From NCBI RefSeq assembly GCF_000313755.1, contig NZ_AMZB01000115.1:1-64000 (forward strand): a DNA stretch of 64,000 bases, in the 5' to 3' direction. Positions within the stretch are counted from its first letter, which is position 1. Every line of letters starts with the position of its first letter. The position numbers were made by a program, and so were the translations under genes. Source of the stretch: Pseudomonas nitroreducens TX1 (GTDB lineage Bacteria > Pseudomonadota > Gammaproteobacteria > Pseudomonadales > Pseudomonadaceae). Of the stretch, positions 16,352-25,901 are shown piece after piece. The notes below the pieces were generated by a model. The model searched no databases, was not told where the DNA came from, and saw only the letters and a program-made list of their open reading frames with translations.

Positions 16352-17038
16352 TCATTTGTTCCGACGCGCCGATGGGACCTCCCAGACGCCACCATCGCCG
16401 ACCACGAAAACCCGTTCGTTTTCGTCGATTTTCCAGGTCATGGCCCCGGTGAAATTGCCGAAGGCGGGCAGCAGGCTCAGCCCTTCGCCGATCACGAAGC
16501 ATGGCAGGCGCACCTGCTGTCGGCCGCGGCCGCGCAGCACGAAAGCCGGATGCAGGTGACCTGCCAGTACGTGATGGCTCGCATGGGGAGCAGGCTCGTG
16601 TTGCAGCGCGAAGGGGCCGAGCAGCAGCGGCTCGCCGACCACTTCGATATTCCATGTGGCGGGAGGGTCTCCGGCACGCTCGTCATGGTTGCCGCGCACC
16701 AGCGTGATGGGTAGCGCCGCATGCCGGTCGCGCCACAGCTCAAGCGCCTCCAGGGTGCGAGCGGTGCGCGCCTCGCGGCTATGCAGGAAGTCGCCGAGAA
16801 AGATCAGCCGCCGGCACGGTAACTGCGCCAACAGGGCGTCGAGCCGCTGGAGATTGCCGGCAGTGGTGCCGCCGGGCACCGGCTGCCCCAGCGCGCGATA
16901 GCTCGCCGCCTTGCCGAAGTGGATGTCGGCGACCATCAGCACCTGCCCGGTGGGCCACCACAGCGCTCTCTCCGCCAGCAGCCAGAGTTCGCTGCCGGCC
17001 ACCTGCACGGCCTGATGGGACGGGTGCGGGTGGCTCAT
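16352..17038 (-). CDS. pdeM: Ligase-associated metallophosphoesterase nuclease (MPE/PdeM)
   Basis: A 228-aa two-metal (Mn-dependent) DNA endonuclease/phosphodiesterase of the calcineurin fold. Motifs in order: VADIHFGKA (D-x-H), [11 protein letters not shown] (GD-x-x-H), VRGNHDE (GNHD/E) and a late VLAGHLHP (GHxH). Family members of the Lhr-Core/MPE/Exo/Lig cluster cut single-stranded or flapped DNA. Its start overlaps the helicase stop by 4 bp (ATGA), making it the fourth gene of the repair operon. Confidence 0.88.
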   Translation of the reverse strand: MSHPHPSHQAVQVAGSELWLLAERALWWPTGQVLMVADIHFGKAASYRALGQPVPGGTTAGNLQRLDALLAQLPCRRLIFLGDFLHSREARTARTLEALELWRDRHAALPITLVRGNHDERAGDPPATWNIEVVGEPLLLGPFALQHEPAPHASHHVLAGHLHPAFVLRGRGRQQVRLPCFVIGEGLSLLPAFGNFTGAMTWKIDENERVFVVGDGGVWEVPSARRNK

Positions 17039-19635
17039 CGGTCTGGGCGCTGCTTCGATGGGCGCGGACGGCCGTCCTTGGTTCGCCGGGGTCGCCGCGC
17101 GCGCGACATGCGCGGGTCGCTTTCGACGCTGACCGACACGGCCGTTTCGCTCGCAAAGGCGCCCGGGCCGGCGGCCTGCTCCAGATCGGCGACCATGCGC
17201 CGGATGCGGTCGGCGAGCTTCTCCGAGGACAGGCTTTCGCGCAAGCGCTCCACCAGCAGCGGAAAGGCGAAAGGCGTGGCGCGCGGGATCGGCCGCAGGT
17301 CCAGCTGCAGCGAGCGCATGCGCTGCAGGGTTTGTTGCAGGCGCTGCACTTCCAGCTCCTGGCGCAGCACCTCCTGCCGGGCCTGCATCAGCAACAGGTT
17401 GTCCGGGTCGTACTGCCGGAACACATCGAAGAACAGCCCGCTGGACGCCTGCAGCTGGCGCGCGCTCTTCGGCGCACCGGGGTAACCGGTGAAGACCAGG
17501 CCGGCAATCCGCGCAATCTCGCGAAAGCGCCGCCGCGCAAGCTCACCCGCATTCAGGCTGGCGAGCACTTCGGGGAGCAGGTCGTCGCTGTCGAACAGCG
17601 CCGGGGTCAGCGCCGCGGCGAAATCCAAGGGGCTGGCGCTGAGCAGCTCCAGGCCGTAGTCGTTGACCGCGAGAGAGAAGCTCAGCGGCGCATGCCGCGC
17701 CAGTCGCCACGCCAGCAGGCTGGCGAGGCCCAGGTGCACCGAGCGTCCGGCGAAGGGGTAGAGGAACAGGTGCCAGCCTTCGCGGGACTTCAGCGTCTCG
17801 GCCAGCAGGGTGGTCCTGCCGGGCAGGGCTGACCAGGCTTTCTGGATGTCCAGCAGTGGCCGCAGCAGGCGCATTTCCGGGCCGATGAATTGCTCCTGGT
17901 CCGCCGCATCGAGCTTGTCCAGCATGGCGTCGGCCAGCTCGCTGGAGAGTGGCATGCGCCCGCCGTTCCAGCGCGGGATGGCAGCCTTGCGGACGGTGGC
18001 GCGGCGCACGTAGACGGTCATGTTGTCTACTTCCACCAGCTCCAGGGTGCGTCCGGCAAAGAGGAAATTGTCGCCGGGACGCAGGCGGGCGATGAAGCCT
18101 TCCTCGATGCTGCCCAGCGAGCCGGCATTGTTCCTGCCCCAGAACTTCACCGTCAGGCTGGCATCGCTGACGATGGTGCCGATGCTCATGCGGTGGCGCC
18201 GCGCAAGACGCGCGTCGGGTACTTGCCAGAGGCCGTCGGCGTCAGGCTCTGCGCGGCGGTAGTCGGGGTAGGCGGTGAGCGCATGACCGCCGTGGCGGAT
18301 GAATGCCAGCGCCCACTGCCACTCACTGTCGCCCAGATCCCGGTAGGACCAGGCACTGCGGACCTCCGCGAGCAGGTCCTGAGCGAGGAAGCCGCCGCCC
18401 AGCGCCATGCTCACCAGGTGCTGCACCAGGACATCGAGCGGCTTCTCCGGCGCCTGGCGCGCCTCGACCCTGCCTTCGGCCACTGCCGTACGCGCGGCGG
18501 CCGCTTCGAGCAATTCCAGGCTGTGGGTCGGCACCAGGGTGGCGCGGGAAGGGCGCCCCGGCGCATGGCCGGATCGCCCGGCGCGCTGCATCAGCCGCGC
18601 CACGCCCTTGGCCGAGCCGATCTGCAGCACGCGCTCCACCGGCAGGAAGTCCACCCCCAGGTCCAGGCTCGACGTGCAGACCACCGCCTTGAGCTGCCCC
18701 TGCTTGAGCGCCACTTCCACCCAGTCGCGCACTTCCCTGGCCAGCGAGCCGTGATGCAGGGCGAGCAGGCCGGCCCAGTCCGGGCGCGCTTCGAGCAGGG
18801 CCTGGTACCAGGTTTCCGCCTGCGAACGGGTGTTGGTGAACACCAGCGTGGTGCTGCTGGCCTCCAGTTCCTCGACCACCTGCGGCAGCATGCGCAGCCC
18901 GAGGTGCCCGGCCCAGGGGAAGCGCTCGAGGCCCGGCGGCAGCAGGGTATCGATGCGCAAATCCTTGGCGGTCTTGCCCTGTACCAGGCGCCCGGCGGGC
19001 ATCAGCACCTCGCGGGCATGGGCCAGGTTGCCCAGCGTGGCGGACAGCCCCCACACCAGCAGTTGCGGCTGCCAGCGGCGCAGGCGGGCGAGGGCGAGCT
19101 GCAACTGCACGCCGCGCTTGTTGCCCAGCAACTCGTGCCATTCGTCCACCACCAGCATGCGCAGGTGGGCGAAAGTCTTGCGGGCATCGGCGCGGGTCAG
19201 CAGCAGGGTCAGGCTTTCCGGTGTGGTGATCAGCACGCTGGGGAGACGCCGGTCCTGGCGGGCACGTTCGGCGCTGTCGGTGTCGCCGGTGCGCATGCCC
19301 ACGCTCCAGCCGATCTGCAGGTCATCCAGCGGCACCTGCAGGGCGCGCGCGGTATCGGCGGCCAGCGCGCGCATCGGGGTGATCCACAACAGCGTCAGCG
19401 GCGCCATGGCCGGTTGGCGGCGGCGCGGCGGGGCATCTGCCGCAGGCGCTTGCCGGACGAAACGGTCGAGCGCGGCGAACCAAACCGCGTAGGTCTTGCC
19501 GGCGCCGGTGGAGGCGTGCAGCAGTCCCGACTCGTCGTTCGCGACGGCCCGCCAGACCTCGCGCTGGAAGGCGAAGGGCTTCCAGCCCTGGCCGGCGAAC
19601 CAGTGTTTCGAGGGGCGCTCCGCCTGCCGCGGCAT
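17035..19635 (-). CDS. Ligase-associated Lhr-Core DEXH-box DNA helicase
   Basis: An 866-aa superfamily 2 helicase. Visible motifs are Walker [13 protein letters not shown] at about residue 40, the DEWH box in [15 protein letters not shown], motif III LSATLGN, motif [12 protein letters not shown] and motif [13 protein letters not shown]. The remaining half is the winged-helix plus Lhr-specific domain. It translocates on single-stranded DNA and unwinds 3'-tailed duplexes, as shown for the Lhr-Core family. The ATG at 19635 ([12 protein letters not shown]) shares one base with the ligase stop; longer forms would run into the ligase. Confidence 0.9.
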   Translation of the reverse strand: MPRQAERPSKHWFAGQGWKPFAFQREVWRAVANDESGLLHASTGAGKTYAVWFAALDRFVRQAPAADAPPRRRQPAMAPLTLLWITPMRALAADTARALQVPLDDLQIGWSVGMRTGDTDSAERARQDRRLPSVLITTPESLTLLLTRADARKTFAHLRMLVVDEWHELLGNKRGVQLQLALARLRRWQPQLLVWGLSATLGNLAHAREVLMPAGRLVQGKTAKDLRIDTLLPPGLERFPWAGHLGLRMLPQVVEELEASSTTLVFTNTRSQAETWYQALLEARPDWAGLLALHHGSLAREVRDWVEVALKQGQLKAVVCTSSLDLGVDFLPVERVLQIGSAKGVARLMQRAGRSGHAPGRPSRATLVPTHSLELLEAAAARTAVAEGRVEARQAPEKPLDVLVQHLVSMALGGGFLAQDLLAEVRSAWSYRDLGDSEWQWALAFIRHGGHALTAYPDYRRAEPDADGLWQVPDARLARRHRMSIGTIVSDASLTVKFWGRNNAGSLGSIEEGFIARLRPGDNFLFAGRTLELVEVDNMTVYVRRATVRKAAIPRWNGGRMPLSSELADAMLDKLDAADQEQFIGPEMRLLRPLLDIQKAWSALPGRTTLLAETLKSREGWHLFLYPFAGRSVHLGLASLLAWRLARHAPLSFSLAVNDYGLELLSASPLDFAAALTPALFDSDDLLPEVLASLNAGELARRRFREIARIAGLVFTGYPGAPKSARQLQASSGLFFDVFRQYDPDNLLLMQARQEVLRQELEVQRLQQTLQRMRSLQLDLRPIPRATPFAFPLLVERLRESLSSEKLADRIRRMVADLEQAAGPGAFASETAVSVSVESDPRMSRARRPRRTKDGRPRPSKQRPDR

Positions 19636-21290
19636 CAGAGCAACCCCTGCAGGGTGGCCAGGGTGTCGGCTTGCTCCACGGACTTGTCGGTACGCCAGCG
19701 CAGCATGCGCGGAAAGCGCACCGCAACGCCGCTCTTGTGCCGCTTGGACAGCGAGATGCCTTCGAAGCCCAGTTCGAAGACCAGGGTGGGGGTGACGCTG
19801 CGCACCGGGCCGAATTTCTCCACGGTGGTCTTGCGGATGATCGCGTCGACCTTGCGCATCTCCTCGTCGGTCAGCCCCGAGTAGGCCTTGGCGAAGGGCA
19901 CCAGCACGCGCTCGCCGGGCGCCGAGTCGTCCCACACGGCGAAGGTGTAGTCGCTGTACAGGCTGGCGCGGCGGCCGTGGCCGCGTTGCGCGTAGATCAG
20001 CACGGCGTCGACACTGAAGGGATCGATCTTCCACTTCCACCACAGGCCGAGGTCGCGGGTGCGGCCCACTCCGTACAGCGAGTCGCGGCGCTTGAGCATC
20101 ATCCCTTCGACGCCAAGCCGGCGCGATGCTTCGCGTTGGCGGGCGAGGTCCAGCCAGTCGGCGCCGCTCAGCTGCGGCGAGAGCCGCAGGTGGCTGTCGG
20201 CGATCTGGGCGACCAGCAGTTCCAGGCGTGCACGGCGCTCATCCTGGTGGCGATTGCGCCAGTCCTCGCCGCGCCACTCCAGCAGGTCGTAGGCCAGCAG
20301 CGCAGCCGGCACGTCCTCCAGCAGCTTCCGGCTCAGGGTCTTGCGGCCGATGCGCTGTTGCAGCAGGGCGAAGGGTTGGATGCCGAACTGCGCGTCGCTG
20401 CCGACGGGCGGCTCCTTCCACACCACCAGTTCACCGTCGAGTACCGTGCCGTCGGGCAAGGCATCGGCCAGCTCGCGCAGTTCCGGGAAGCGTTCGGTGA
20501 TCAGCTCCTCGCCGCGCGACCAGAGCCAAGCCCGGCCGTCGCGTTTCACCAACTGCGCACGGATGCCATCCCACTTCCATTCCACAAGCCAGTCCTGCGC
20601 GGGGCCCAGCAGGGTCTCGAAACGTTCCACCGGTTCCTGCAACGGATGGGCGAGGAAGAAGGGGTAGGGCTGGCCACCGCGCTGGGCGTGTTCGTCGCCG
20701 GACTCGGCAGCGATCAGCGCGAGGTAACGCTGCGCCGTCGGCCGGTGCGACAGGTCGGTGTAGCCGACCATGCGCTGCGCCACGCGCTTGGCGTCGACGC
20801 CGGCCAGGGCGGCGAGGGCGCGGGTTACCAGCAGCTTGGAAACGCCGACGCGGAAGGCACCCGTGAGCAGCTTGATGCTGACCATCAGGCTTTGCCGGTC
20901 CAGACGCGTCCACAGTGCCTGCAGGCGCTCGCCCAGTTCCTCGGGGGGCAGGCCGCGCAGTGGCAGCAATTGCTCCAGCCACCACTCCAGGCCTTCTTCG
21001 GAAGCCTGCGCGGATTCGGGAAGCAGCAGCGAGATGGTTTCGGCCAGATCGCCCACGGCCTGGTAGCTTTCCTCGAACAGCCAGTCCGGCAGGCCCGACA
21101 GACGCGTTGCCAGTTCGCGCAGCAGGCGCGTCGGCACCACCTGCCGCGGTCGCCCGCCGGCGAGGAAATACACCGCCCAGGCCGCGTCCTGCGGCGGGGC
21201 GGCGGCGAAGTAGTCCTGCAGCGCGGCGAGCTTGGCGTTGCTCGAGGTGGTGGCGTCGAGGCGGGCATAGAGTTCGGCGAAGGCTTTCAT
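19635..21290 (-). CDS. ATP-dependent DNA ligase of the Lhr/MPE/Exo cluster
   Basis: A 551-aa ligase. An N-terminal DNA-binding domain (residues 1-200) precedes the nucleotidyl-transferase motif [11 protein letters not shown], whose Lys is the adenylation site. Later motifs include [21 protein letters not shown] and [15 protein letters not shown] (motif V), with a C-terminal OB fold. It seals nicks using ATP, unlike the NAD-dependent LigA, and acts with the co-transcribed nuclease and helicase genes. The start at 21290 overlaps the exonuclease stop (ATGA). Confidence 0.9.
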   Translation of the reverse strand: MKAFAELYARLDATTSSNAKLAALQDYFAAAPPQDAAWAVYFLAGGRPRQVVPTRLLRELATRLSGLPDWLFEESYQAVGDLAETISLLLPESAQASEEGLEWWLEQLLPLRGLPPEELGERLQALWTRLDRQSLMVSIKLLTGAFRVGVSKLLVTRALAALAGVDAKRVAQRMVGYTDLSHRPTAQRYLALIAAESGDEHAQRGGQPYPFFLAHPLQEPVERFETLLGPAQDWLVEWKWDGIRAQLVKRDGRAWLWSRGEELITERFPELRELADALPDGTVLDGELVVWKEPPVGSDAQFGIQPFALLQQRIGRKTLSRKLLEDVPAALLAYDLLEWRGEDWRNRHQDERRARLELLVAQIADSHLRLSPQLSGADWLDLARQREASRRLGVEGMMLKRRDSLYGVGRTRDLGLWWKWKIDPFSVDAVLIYAQRGHGRRASLYSDYTFAVWDDSAPGERVLVPFAKAYSGLTDEEMRKVDAIIRKTTVEKFGPVRSVTPTLVFELGFEGISLSKRHKSGVAVRFPRMLRWRTDKSVEQADTLATLQGLL

Positions 21291-22300
21291 GACGCGCTCT
21301 GCTCCAGGGTGTCGTCTTCTTCGCCGTATTCGGTCCGGAAGGCGCGGGCGTCCAGGCCTTTTTCGCCGAGGTAGCGCACCAGCACGTTGACCTGCCCATG
21401 GGTGACCATCACCCGCTCGGCGCCGCTCTGCTCGATGGCCCACAGCAGACCGGGCCAGTCGGCGTGGTCGGAGAGCACGAAGCCGCGGTCGACGCCGCGC
21501 CGCCGCCGCGCCCCGCGCAGCAGCATCCACCCGCTGGCGAAGGCATCGCTGTAGTCGCCGAAGCGGCGCATCCAGGTGCTGCCGCCGGCCGAGGGCGGCG
21601 CGAGGATCAGCGCCTGGCGCAGTCGCGGGTCGTTCCTTGCAATCTCGGTGGCGAACGCGGTAGGTGGAATGCGCACGCCCGCGGCGCGATAGACCTGGTT
21701 GAGCGGCTCGACGGCGCCATGCACGAGAATCGGCCCGATGCTGTCGTCGATGCCGTGAAGGATGCGCTGGGCCTTGCCGAAGGCATAGGCGAACAGCACG
21801 CTGGCACGGCCGGCGGCGGCGTTGGCGCGCCACCAGGCATCGACCTCGGCGAACAGCTGTGCCTGGGGCTGCCAGCGGTAGATCGGCAGGCCGAAGGTCG
21901 ACTCGCTGATGAAGGTATGGCAGCGCACCGGTTCGAACGCCGTGCAGGTGCCATCGGGCTCCACCTTGTAGTCGCCGGAAGCCACCCAGACCTCGCCGCC
22001 GTACTCCAGGCGCACCTGCGCAGAGCCGAGTACGTGTCCGGCCGGGTGGAAACTGAGCGTCACGCCGTGGTGATCCAGGCGCTCTCCATAGGGCAGGGTC
22101 TGCAAGTCGATGTCCTGGCCCAGGCGCGAGCGCAGGATGCCCTCGCCGGGCGCCGCCGCCAGGTAATGGCGATTGCCCCAGCGTGCGTGATCGCCGTGGG
22201 CGTGGGTGATGACCGCGCGCTCGACCGGGCGCCAGGGATCGATGTAGAAGTCGCCAGGCGGACAGTAGAGACCTTCAGGGCGAGCGATGACCAGATCCAT
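21287..22300 (-). CDS. Ligase-associated MBL-fold DNA exonuclease
   Basis: A 337-aa metallo-beta-lactamase/beta-CASP nuclease related to SNM1/Artemis. The zinc motif THAHGDHARWG (HxHxDH) is at about residues 32-42, and later GHVLGSAQV and SDHADWPGLL carry further ligands. Relatives in this four-gene cassette act as DNA exonucleases. The ATG at 22300 has an AAAGG site 8 bases upstream; the GTG at 22309 is less likely. It is the first gene of the repair operon, and the promoter should lie in 22301-22387 or further upstream. Confidence 0.88.
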   Translation of the reverse strand: MDLVIARPEGLYCPPGDFYIDPWRPVERAVITHAHGDHARWGNRHYLAAAPGEGILRSRLGQDIDLQTLPYGERLDHHGVTLSFHPAGHVLGSAQVRLEYGGEVWVASGDYKVEPDGTCTAFEPVRCHTFISESTFGLPIYRWQPQAQLFAEVDAWWRANAAAGRASVLFAYAFGKAQRILHGIDDSIGPILVHGAVEPLNQVYRAAGVRIPPTAFATEIARNDPRLRQALILAPPSAGGSTWMRRFGDYSDAFASGWMLLRGARRRRGVDRGFVLSDHADWPGLLWAIEQSGAERVMVTHGQVNVLVRYLGEKGLDARAFRTEYGEEDDTLEQSAS

Positions 22301-22387
22301 GCGGCGCACCTTTCGCGGCGGGGGTGGGTTAAAGCTCAGAGCGCCGCTGCGATGTCGAGGTTCCTTGTTTGATTGCCCGCCACCGCC

Positions 22388-24154
22388 TCAGCGCACCCGC
22401 TCGCGACTCTGCACGGCCAGCTCCAGGGCCTTCTGCATGTCCAGCCTGGCGGAGCGGCCAATATCCTTGTCGTCCAGCCGATAGTTGCGTTCCGACGGCA
22501 GGATGGGGGCGGTGAGGTCTTCGGCATCCATCGGTTCGAAGTCGTAGTTGTCGCCGATGCTCATGGCGCTGCGGCGCAGCAGCATGCGCAGTTGATCGGG
22601 TTGCAATTGCGGGTTGATCGACAGCATCGCGGCCAGCAGGCCGGCCACCATGGGAGTAGCGTAGGAGGTGCCGCAATGCACGTCGCCTTCCTGGCCCGGC
22701 GCGTGGGTGGAGGCGTGGGTACAGGCGGACGCGGTGATGTCCACTCGCATGTCGATGTTCGAGGAGCTGCGCTTGACGGCGAACGCCGGGTCGTCGACGG
22801 CCAGGCCAGCGCGTTCGCTGCGCTGGTGCCCGCCGACCACGATCAGTTGTTCGGTGATGAAGGAGGAGGGCAGCCGATACTCGTCCGTGCCGGAGAAGGA
22901 CGAGCCGTTTCCCGCCGAGTTCACCACCACCACATCCGGGTGCTCCTTGCGCAGCCAGAGGAAGAACTCCTCCAGCAGTTCCTCGTAGCCGCCCATGGCT
23001 ATCCCCGAGCGCAGCAGCGAATCGACCTCGTCGCCCTCGACGTTGCGGGCGCCGACGCGGTGGATGCCCCAGCTCCAGTTCAGGATGCGCACGCCATCCT
23101 CCACCAGGTTCACCGAGGCGGCGATGTTGGCGGTGATGCCGGCATCGGAGTTGCGCTCCACCATGATCTCGAAACCACCGCCGGCCTTTTCCAGTCCGCG
23201 CAGGAAACCGGTGTTGCCGCCGTCGTCCCAGCCTGCGGCGAGGATGCCGGTCACCGTGGTGCCGTGGTTGTCCGGCTTGTCCGCATCGCGGGCGTAGACA
23301 CAGAGACGCGGCGTCGCGCACGGGCCCAGGAAGCTGGCGAAGTCGGCGCTGTCGAAATCCACGTCGCGCTCGATCAGGCCGATGCGGACGGGCTGCGGGC
23401 GGATCGGCGCCTGTTTCGCGGGGATGCGCCGCTGGTAGTAATTCACCGCGTCGAGGAAGCGGTTGGCCGCCCACTCATCGGAGTCCGGCGCGGGCTTGCC
23501 GGGCGACTGTCGAGGCGCCGCTTCCTCGGCCTTTTCCGCAGCGGACTCCTCGATCACCACGGCGTCCACGCTGGTTTCGCTGCCCAGGCGCAGAACCAGG
23601 GCGTCGCGCTGTATCAGGTCCCTGGCCGGCAAGCGCAGCTGGTAGAGGTTCAGCGGGGCGATGCTGCCGACCACTTCGGCCCCGTACTTGCGCGCCAGCC
23701 GCTGCGCTTCCTGCCGGCCATCATGGTTCTCCTCGATCAGCAGGCTGACCAGGTCCACGTAGGTCGTCAGGCCATCCATATTCGTCGCGACCTCGTCAGG
23801 CCCGGCCGCCACCACGTGGCTGTTGCGCAGGGTCAGCCAGGCGGCGTTGCTGGACCGCGAGCCGTCCCGTAGCCAAAGCGGACCGCTGCGCCGGCTCGCG
23901 CTGTCAATGCGAATGCGCAGGTCGCCGCCATCGCGCTGGATGGTTTCAGCGGGCAGCGCCTGGCCGTCGAGCATCACCTGCGGCGAGCCGGTACCCAGCC
24001 CGCGCACTTTCAGGCACCAGTCCTGGCGCTGGTCGTCCAGCAGGTTGCCGCAGCGCTTGAGCGCCTGCAGGCGCAGCGGCTCGCTTGCCCCGGCCAGAGG
24101 GGCGATAGACAGGGCAGACAGGAGAACGGCGAGCAATGCGGGGCGTGGCGGCAT
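22388..24154 (-). CDS. Exported S8 (subtilisin-like) serine peptidase with altered triad
   Basis: A 588-aa protein with a signal peptide (cleavage after LAGA, about residue 23), a ~230-residue pro-region or N-domain with two early Cys (C35, C47), and a subtilase domain. His-297 in NHGTTVTG, oxyanion Asn-416 in NSAGNGS and Ser-497 in GTSYATPM are present. At the place of the catalytic Asp (usually D-T/S-G) the sequence is GLIERDVDF, giving Glu-262 and no glycine. Activity therefore needs testing; Asp-264 could substitute. No transporter is adjacent, so Sec export to the periplasm is likely. Confidence 0.82.
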   Translation of the reverse strand: MPPRPALLAVLLSALSIAPLAGASEPLRLQALKRCGNLLDDQRQDWCLKVRGLGTGSPQVMLDGQALPAETIQRDGGDLRIRIDSASRRSGPLWLRDGSRSSNAAWLTLRNSHVVAAGPDEVATNMDGLTTYVDLVSLLIEENHDGRQEAQRLARKYGAEVVGSIAPLNLYQLRLPARDLIQRDALVLRLGSETSVDAVVIEESAAEKAEEAAPRQSPGKPAPDSDEWAANRFLDAVNYYQRRIPAKQAPIRPQPVRIGLIERDVDFDSADFASFLGPCATPRLCVYARDADKPDNHGTTVTGILAAGWDDGGNTGFLRGLEKAGGGFEIMVERNSDAGITANIAASVNLVEDGVRILNWSWGIHRVGARNVEGDEVDSLLRSGIAMGGYEELLEEFFLWLRKEHPDVVVVNSAGNGSSFSGTDEYRLPSSFITEQLIVVGGHQRSERAGLAVDDPAFAVKRSSSNIDMRVDITASACTHASTHAPGQEGDVHCGTSYATPMVAGLLAAMLSINPQLQPDQLRMLLRRSAMSIGDNYDFEPMDAEDLTAPILPSERNYRLDDKDIGRSARLDMQKALELAVQSRERVR

Positions 24155-24268
24155 GGCCTGAGGTCCTTGGCGAGTTGTCCCGGTTTCGGACTGGCATCGG
24201 TGCGCTTTCGTTCAGCTGGAAATGATCTGCCGTGGGACCGCTGCGGTTGCCGTCCGGCCGTGATCCGC

Positions 24269-24505
24269 CTAGCGGCTGTGGTCGAGCCATGGCGACCTGC
24301 CGCGTCGTGCCGGCGAGCGTTCTGCCGCCGCCGGAAATGGCGCAGGGAGCCGATATTTCCCCGCGCCCTGCACTTGCAGGTAGTGCTGGGCGGCGGCTGC
24401 CCAGGCCTGGGCTTCTTCCTGTGTTGCGCATGACCAGAAAAACGTCCCCAGGAAGACCTTCCACGTGGGCGGATCTCCAGCCACACATTCGATTCGAATG
24501 TTCAT
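24269..24505 (-). CDS. Small hypothetical protein (78 aa)
   Basis: I do not recognise a named family. The first ~50 residues look like a compact alpha/beta fold: MNIRIECVAGDPPTWKVFLG, then a TFFWSCATQEEAQAWAAAAQ helix. A basic, Pro/Arg-rich tail follows that looks less constrained. The ribosome site (CGGA, about 7 bases upstream) is weak. It lies alone between the S8 protease and the SDR gene. Coding is favoured by the ordered N-terminal part, but a non-coding reading is possible. Confidence 0.5.
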   Translation of the reverse strand: MNIRIECVAGDPPTWKVFLGTFFWSCATQEEAQAWAAAAQHYLQVQGAGKYRLPAPFPAAAERSPARRGRSPWLDHSR

Positions 24506-24832
24506 GGCGATCCGTTGTGCGCTGGATGCCGCCGCCGACAGGGGGCGTCGAGACGGCGAGGAGTAGTTCCGAAGCTGCGAGAAAATTAGCGCGCTGAGCC
24601 AGGAGAGCAAGACCTGCGCCCGCCGCCCCGACAGGCGGCCTGACCCTGGCTGGGGCGCCGTTTCGCCTGCGGGCGCGGCGAACCGGGCGGGCCGGCGGGG
24701 AGAATTTCTGAACCTCGTGCGCCCAGCTCTCTCCACCGTGCAGAGGTCGCCGGGTGGCCTGTTGGCTGGCTCGGGCGACGAACCGCCATTTGTGCCTCCA
24801 GCAAGCGGGGCGATGCAACGAGGAGACGGGCC
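24506..24832. other. Intergenic region, nothing recognised
   Basis: This 327-bp gap lies between the small minus-strand gene and the SDR gene on the plus strand. It must hold the SDR promoter. A ribosome site GAGGAGA sits about 8 bases before the SDR ATG. No TGTACA motif, repeat or RNA gene is seen. Confidence 0.5.
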
Positions 24833-25816
24833 ATGCCGGAATTCTTTCCCTTCAAAGACCGAACCGTGGTGATCACCGGCGCCTCCAGCGGCATTGGCCG
24901 GGCGGCCGCTCACGCATTCGCCCGCCATGGCGCGCGGGTGGTGCTGGCCGCGCGGGACGAGGCTGCCTGCCAGGAGGTCGCCAGCCAATGCCGTGAGGCC
25001 GGCGGGCAGGCCTGGGTGGTGCCGACGGACGTCACCCAGGGCGAGTCGGTCATGCAGCTGGCGGAGCAGGCTGTGCAACTGACCGGCGGGATCGACGTGT
25101 GGATCAACAATGCCGGCGTTGGCAGCGTCGGGACATTCGAGGAGACGCCGCTGGAAGTGCATGAGCAGGTGATCCAGACCGACCTGCTGGGCTACGTGCG
25201 CGGAGCCCGCGCCGTGATGCCGCATTTCAAGCAGCGCGGCAGGGGCGTGTTGATCAATACGCTGTCGGTGGGTAGCTGGGTCGCTCAGCCCTATGCAGCC
25301 GCCTACTCGGCGGCGAAATTCGGCCTCGTCGGCTTCACCGAGGCGCTGCGCGGGGAACTGGTGCAGTGGCCGCGCATCCATGTCTGCGATGTCTATCCGG
25401 CGGTCATCGATACCCCCGGATTTCGCGATGGCGCCAACTTCACCGGGCATGAACTGGCGCCGCCGCCGCCGCGCTACGATCCTGAGCAGGTAGCGGCTGC
25501 CATGGTCGACCTGGCGCTCAATCCGCAACCCAGCAGAACGGTGGGCGCAGCGGCGCACCTGCTGCGCCTGGCGAGGGTGTTCACGCCGGGCTTTTCGCGG
25601 CTCATGGGCTGGGGCACGGCACGCGCCATCGAGCGCATGCCGCGAAGCGCCAACTCCACGGGCAACCTGTTCGCCCCTCCGGGCGGACCGCGCCAGGTAC
25701 ACGGCGGATGGAAACGGCAGCAGGGCCACTCCCCGAGTCCCTTGTTGCTGGGGGTCGCAGTCGCGGCGGCGGTCGGTATCGTCTGGGCGCTGGGCCGGGA
25801 CGAAGATCGACGCTAG
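24833..25816 (+). CDS. Short-chain dehydrogenase/reductase with C-terminal membrane anchor
   Basis: A 327-aa protein, longer than the classical 250 aa. The Rossmann motif TGASSGIGRAAA (residues 14-25), NNAG near 90, catalytic Ser in INTLSVGSW and YSAAK (Tyr/Lys) are intact, so it should be an NAD(P)H oxidoreductase. After about residue 300 a hydrophobic stretch (LLLGVAVAAAVGIVWALG) may anchor it in the inner membrane. Substrate unknown. It is transcribed towards the regulator gene litR, and a TGTACA-N12 motif lies between the two convergent genes. Confidence 0.85.
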   Translation: MPEFFPFKDRTVVITGASSGIGRAAAHAFARHGARVVLAARDEAACQEVASQCREAGGQAWVVPTDVTQGESVMQLAEQAVQLTGGIDVWINNAGVGSVGTFEETPLEVHEQVIQTDLLGYVRGARAVMPHFKQRGRGVLINTLSVGSWVAQPYAAAYSAAKFGLVGFTEALRGELVQWPRIHVCDVYPAVIDTPGFRDGANFTGHELAPPPPRYDPEQVAAAMVDLALNPQPSRTVGAAAHLLRLARVFTPGFSRLMGWGTARAIERMPRSANSTGNLFAPPGGPRQVHGGWKRQQGHSPSPLLLGVAVAAAVGIVWALGRDEDRR

Positions 25817-25851
25817 CGAGCAATGGGTTCAGGCGGGGAGGCCTGTAATTC

Positions 25852-25875
25852 TGTACGAACTTATAGGGGTGTACA
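25852..25875. promoter_or_regulatory. LitR-type TGTACA-N12-CGTACA operator between convergent genes
   Basis: On the minus strand this reads TGTACA, 12 bases including TATAAG, then CGTACA. On the plus strand it reads TGTACG, AACTTATAGGGG, TGTACA. The spacing equals that of the motifs at 27446-27469 and 35585-35608. It lies 36 bp past the SDR stop and 27 bp past the litR stop, so no annotated gene starts from it. Confidence 0.55.
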
Positions 25876-25901
25876 GATTGTCCGTAGAACGGCTTTTCCA
25901 A

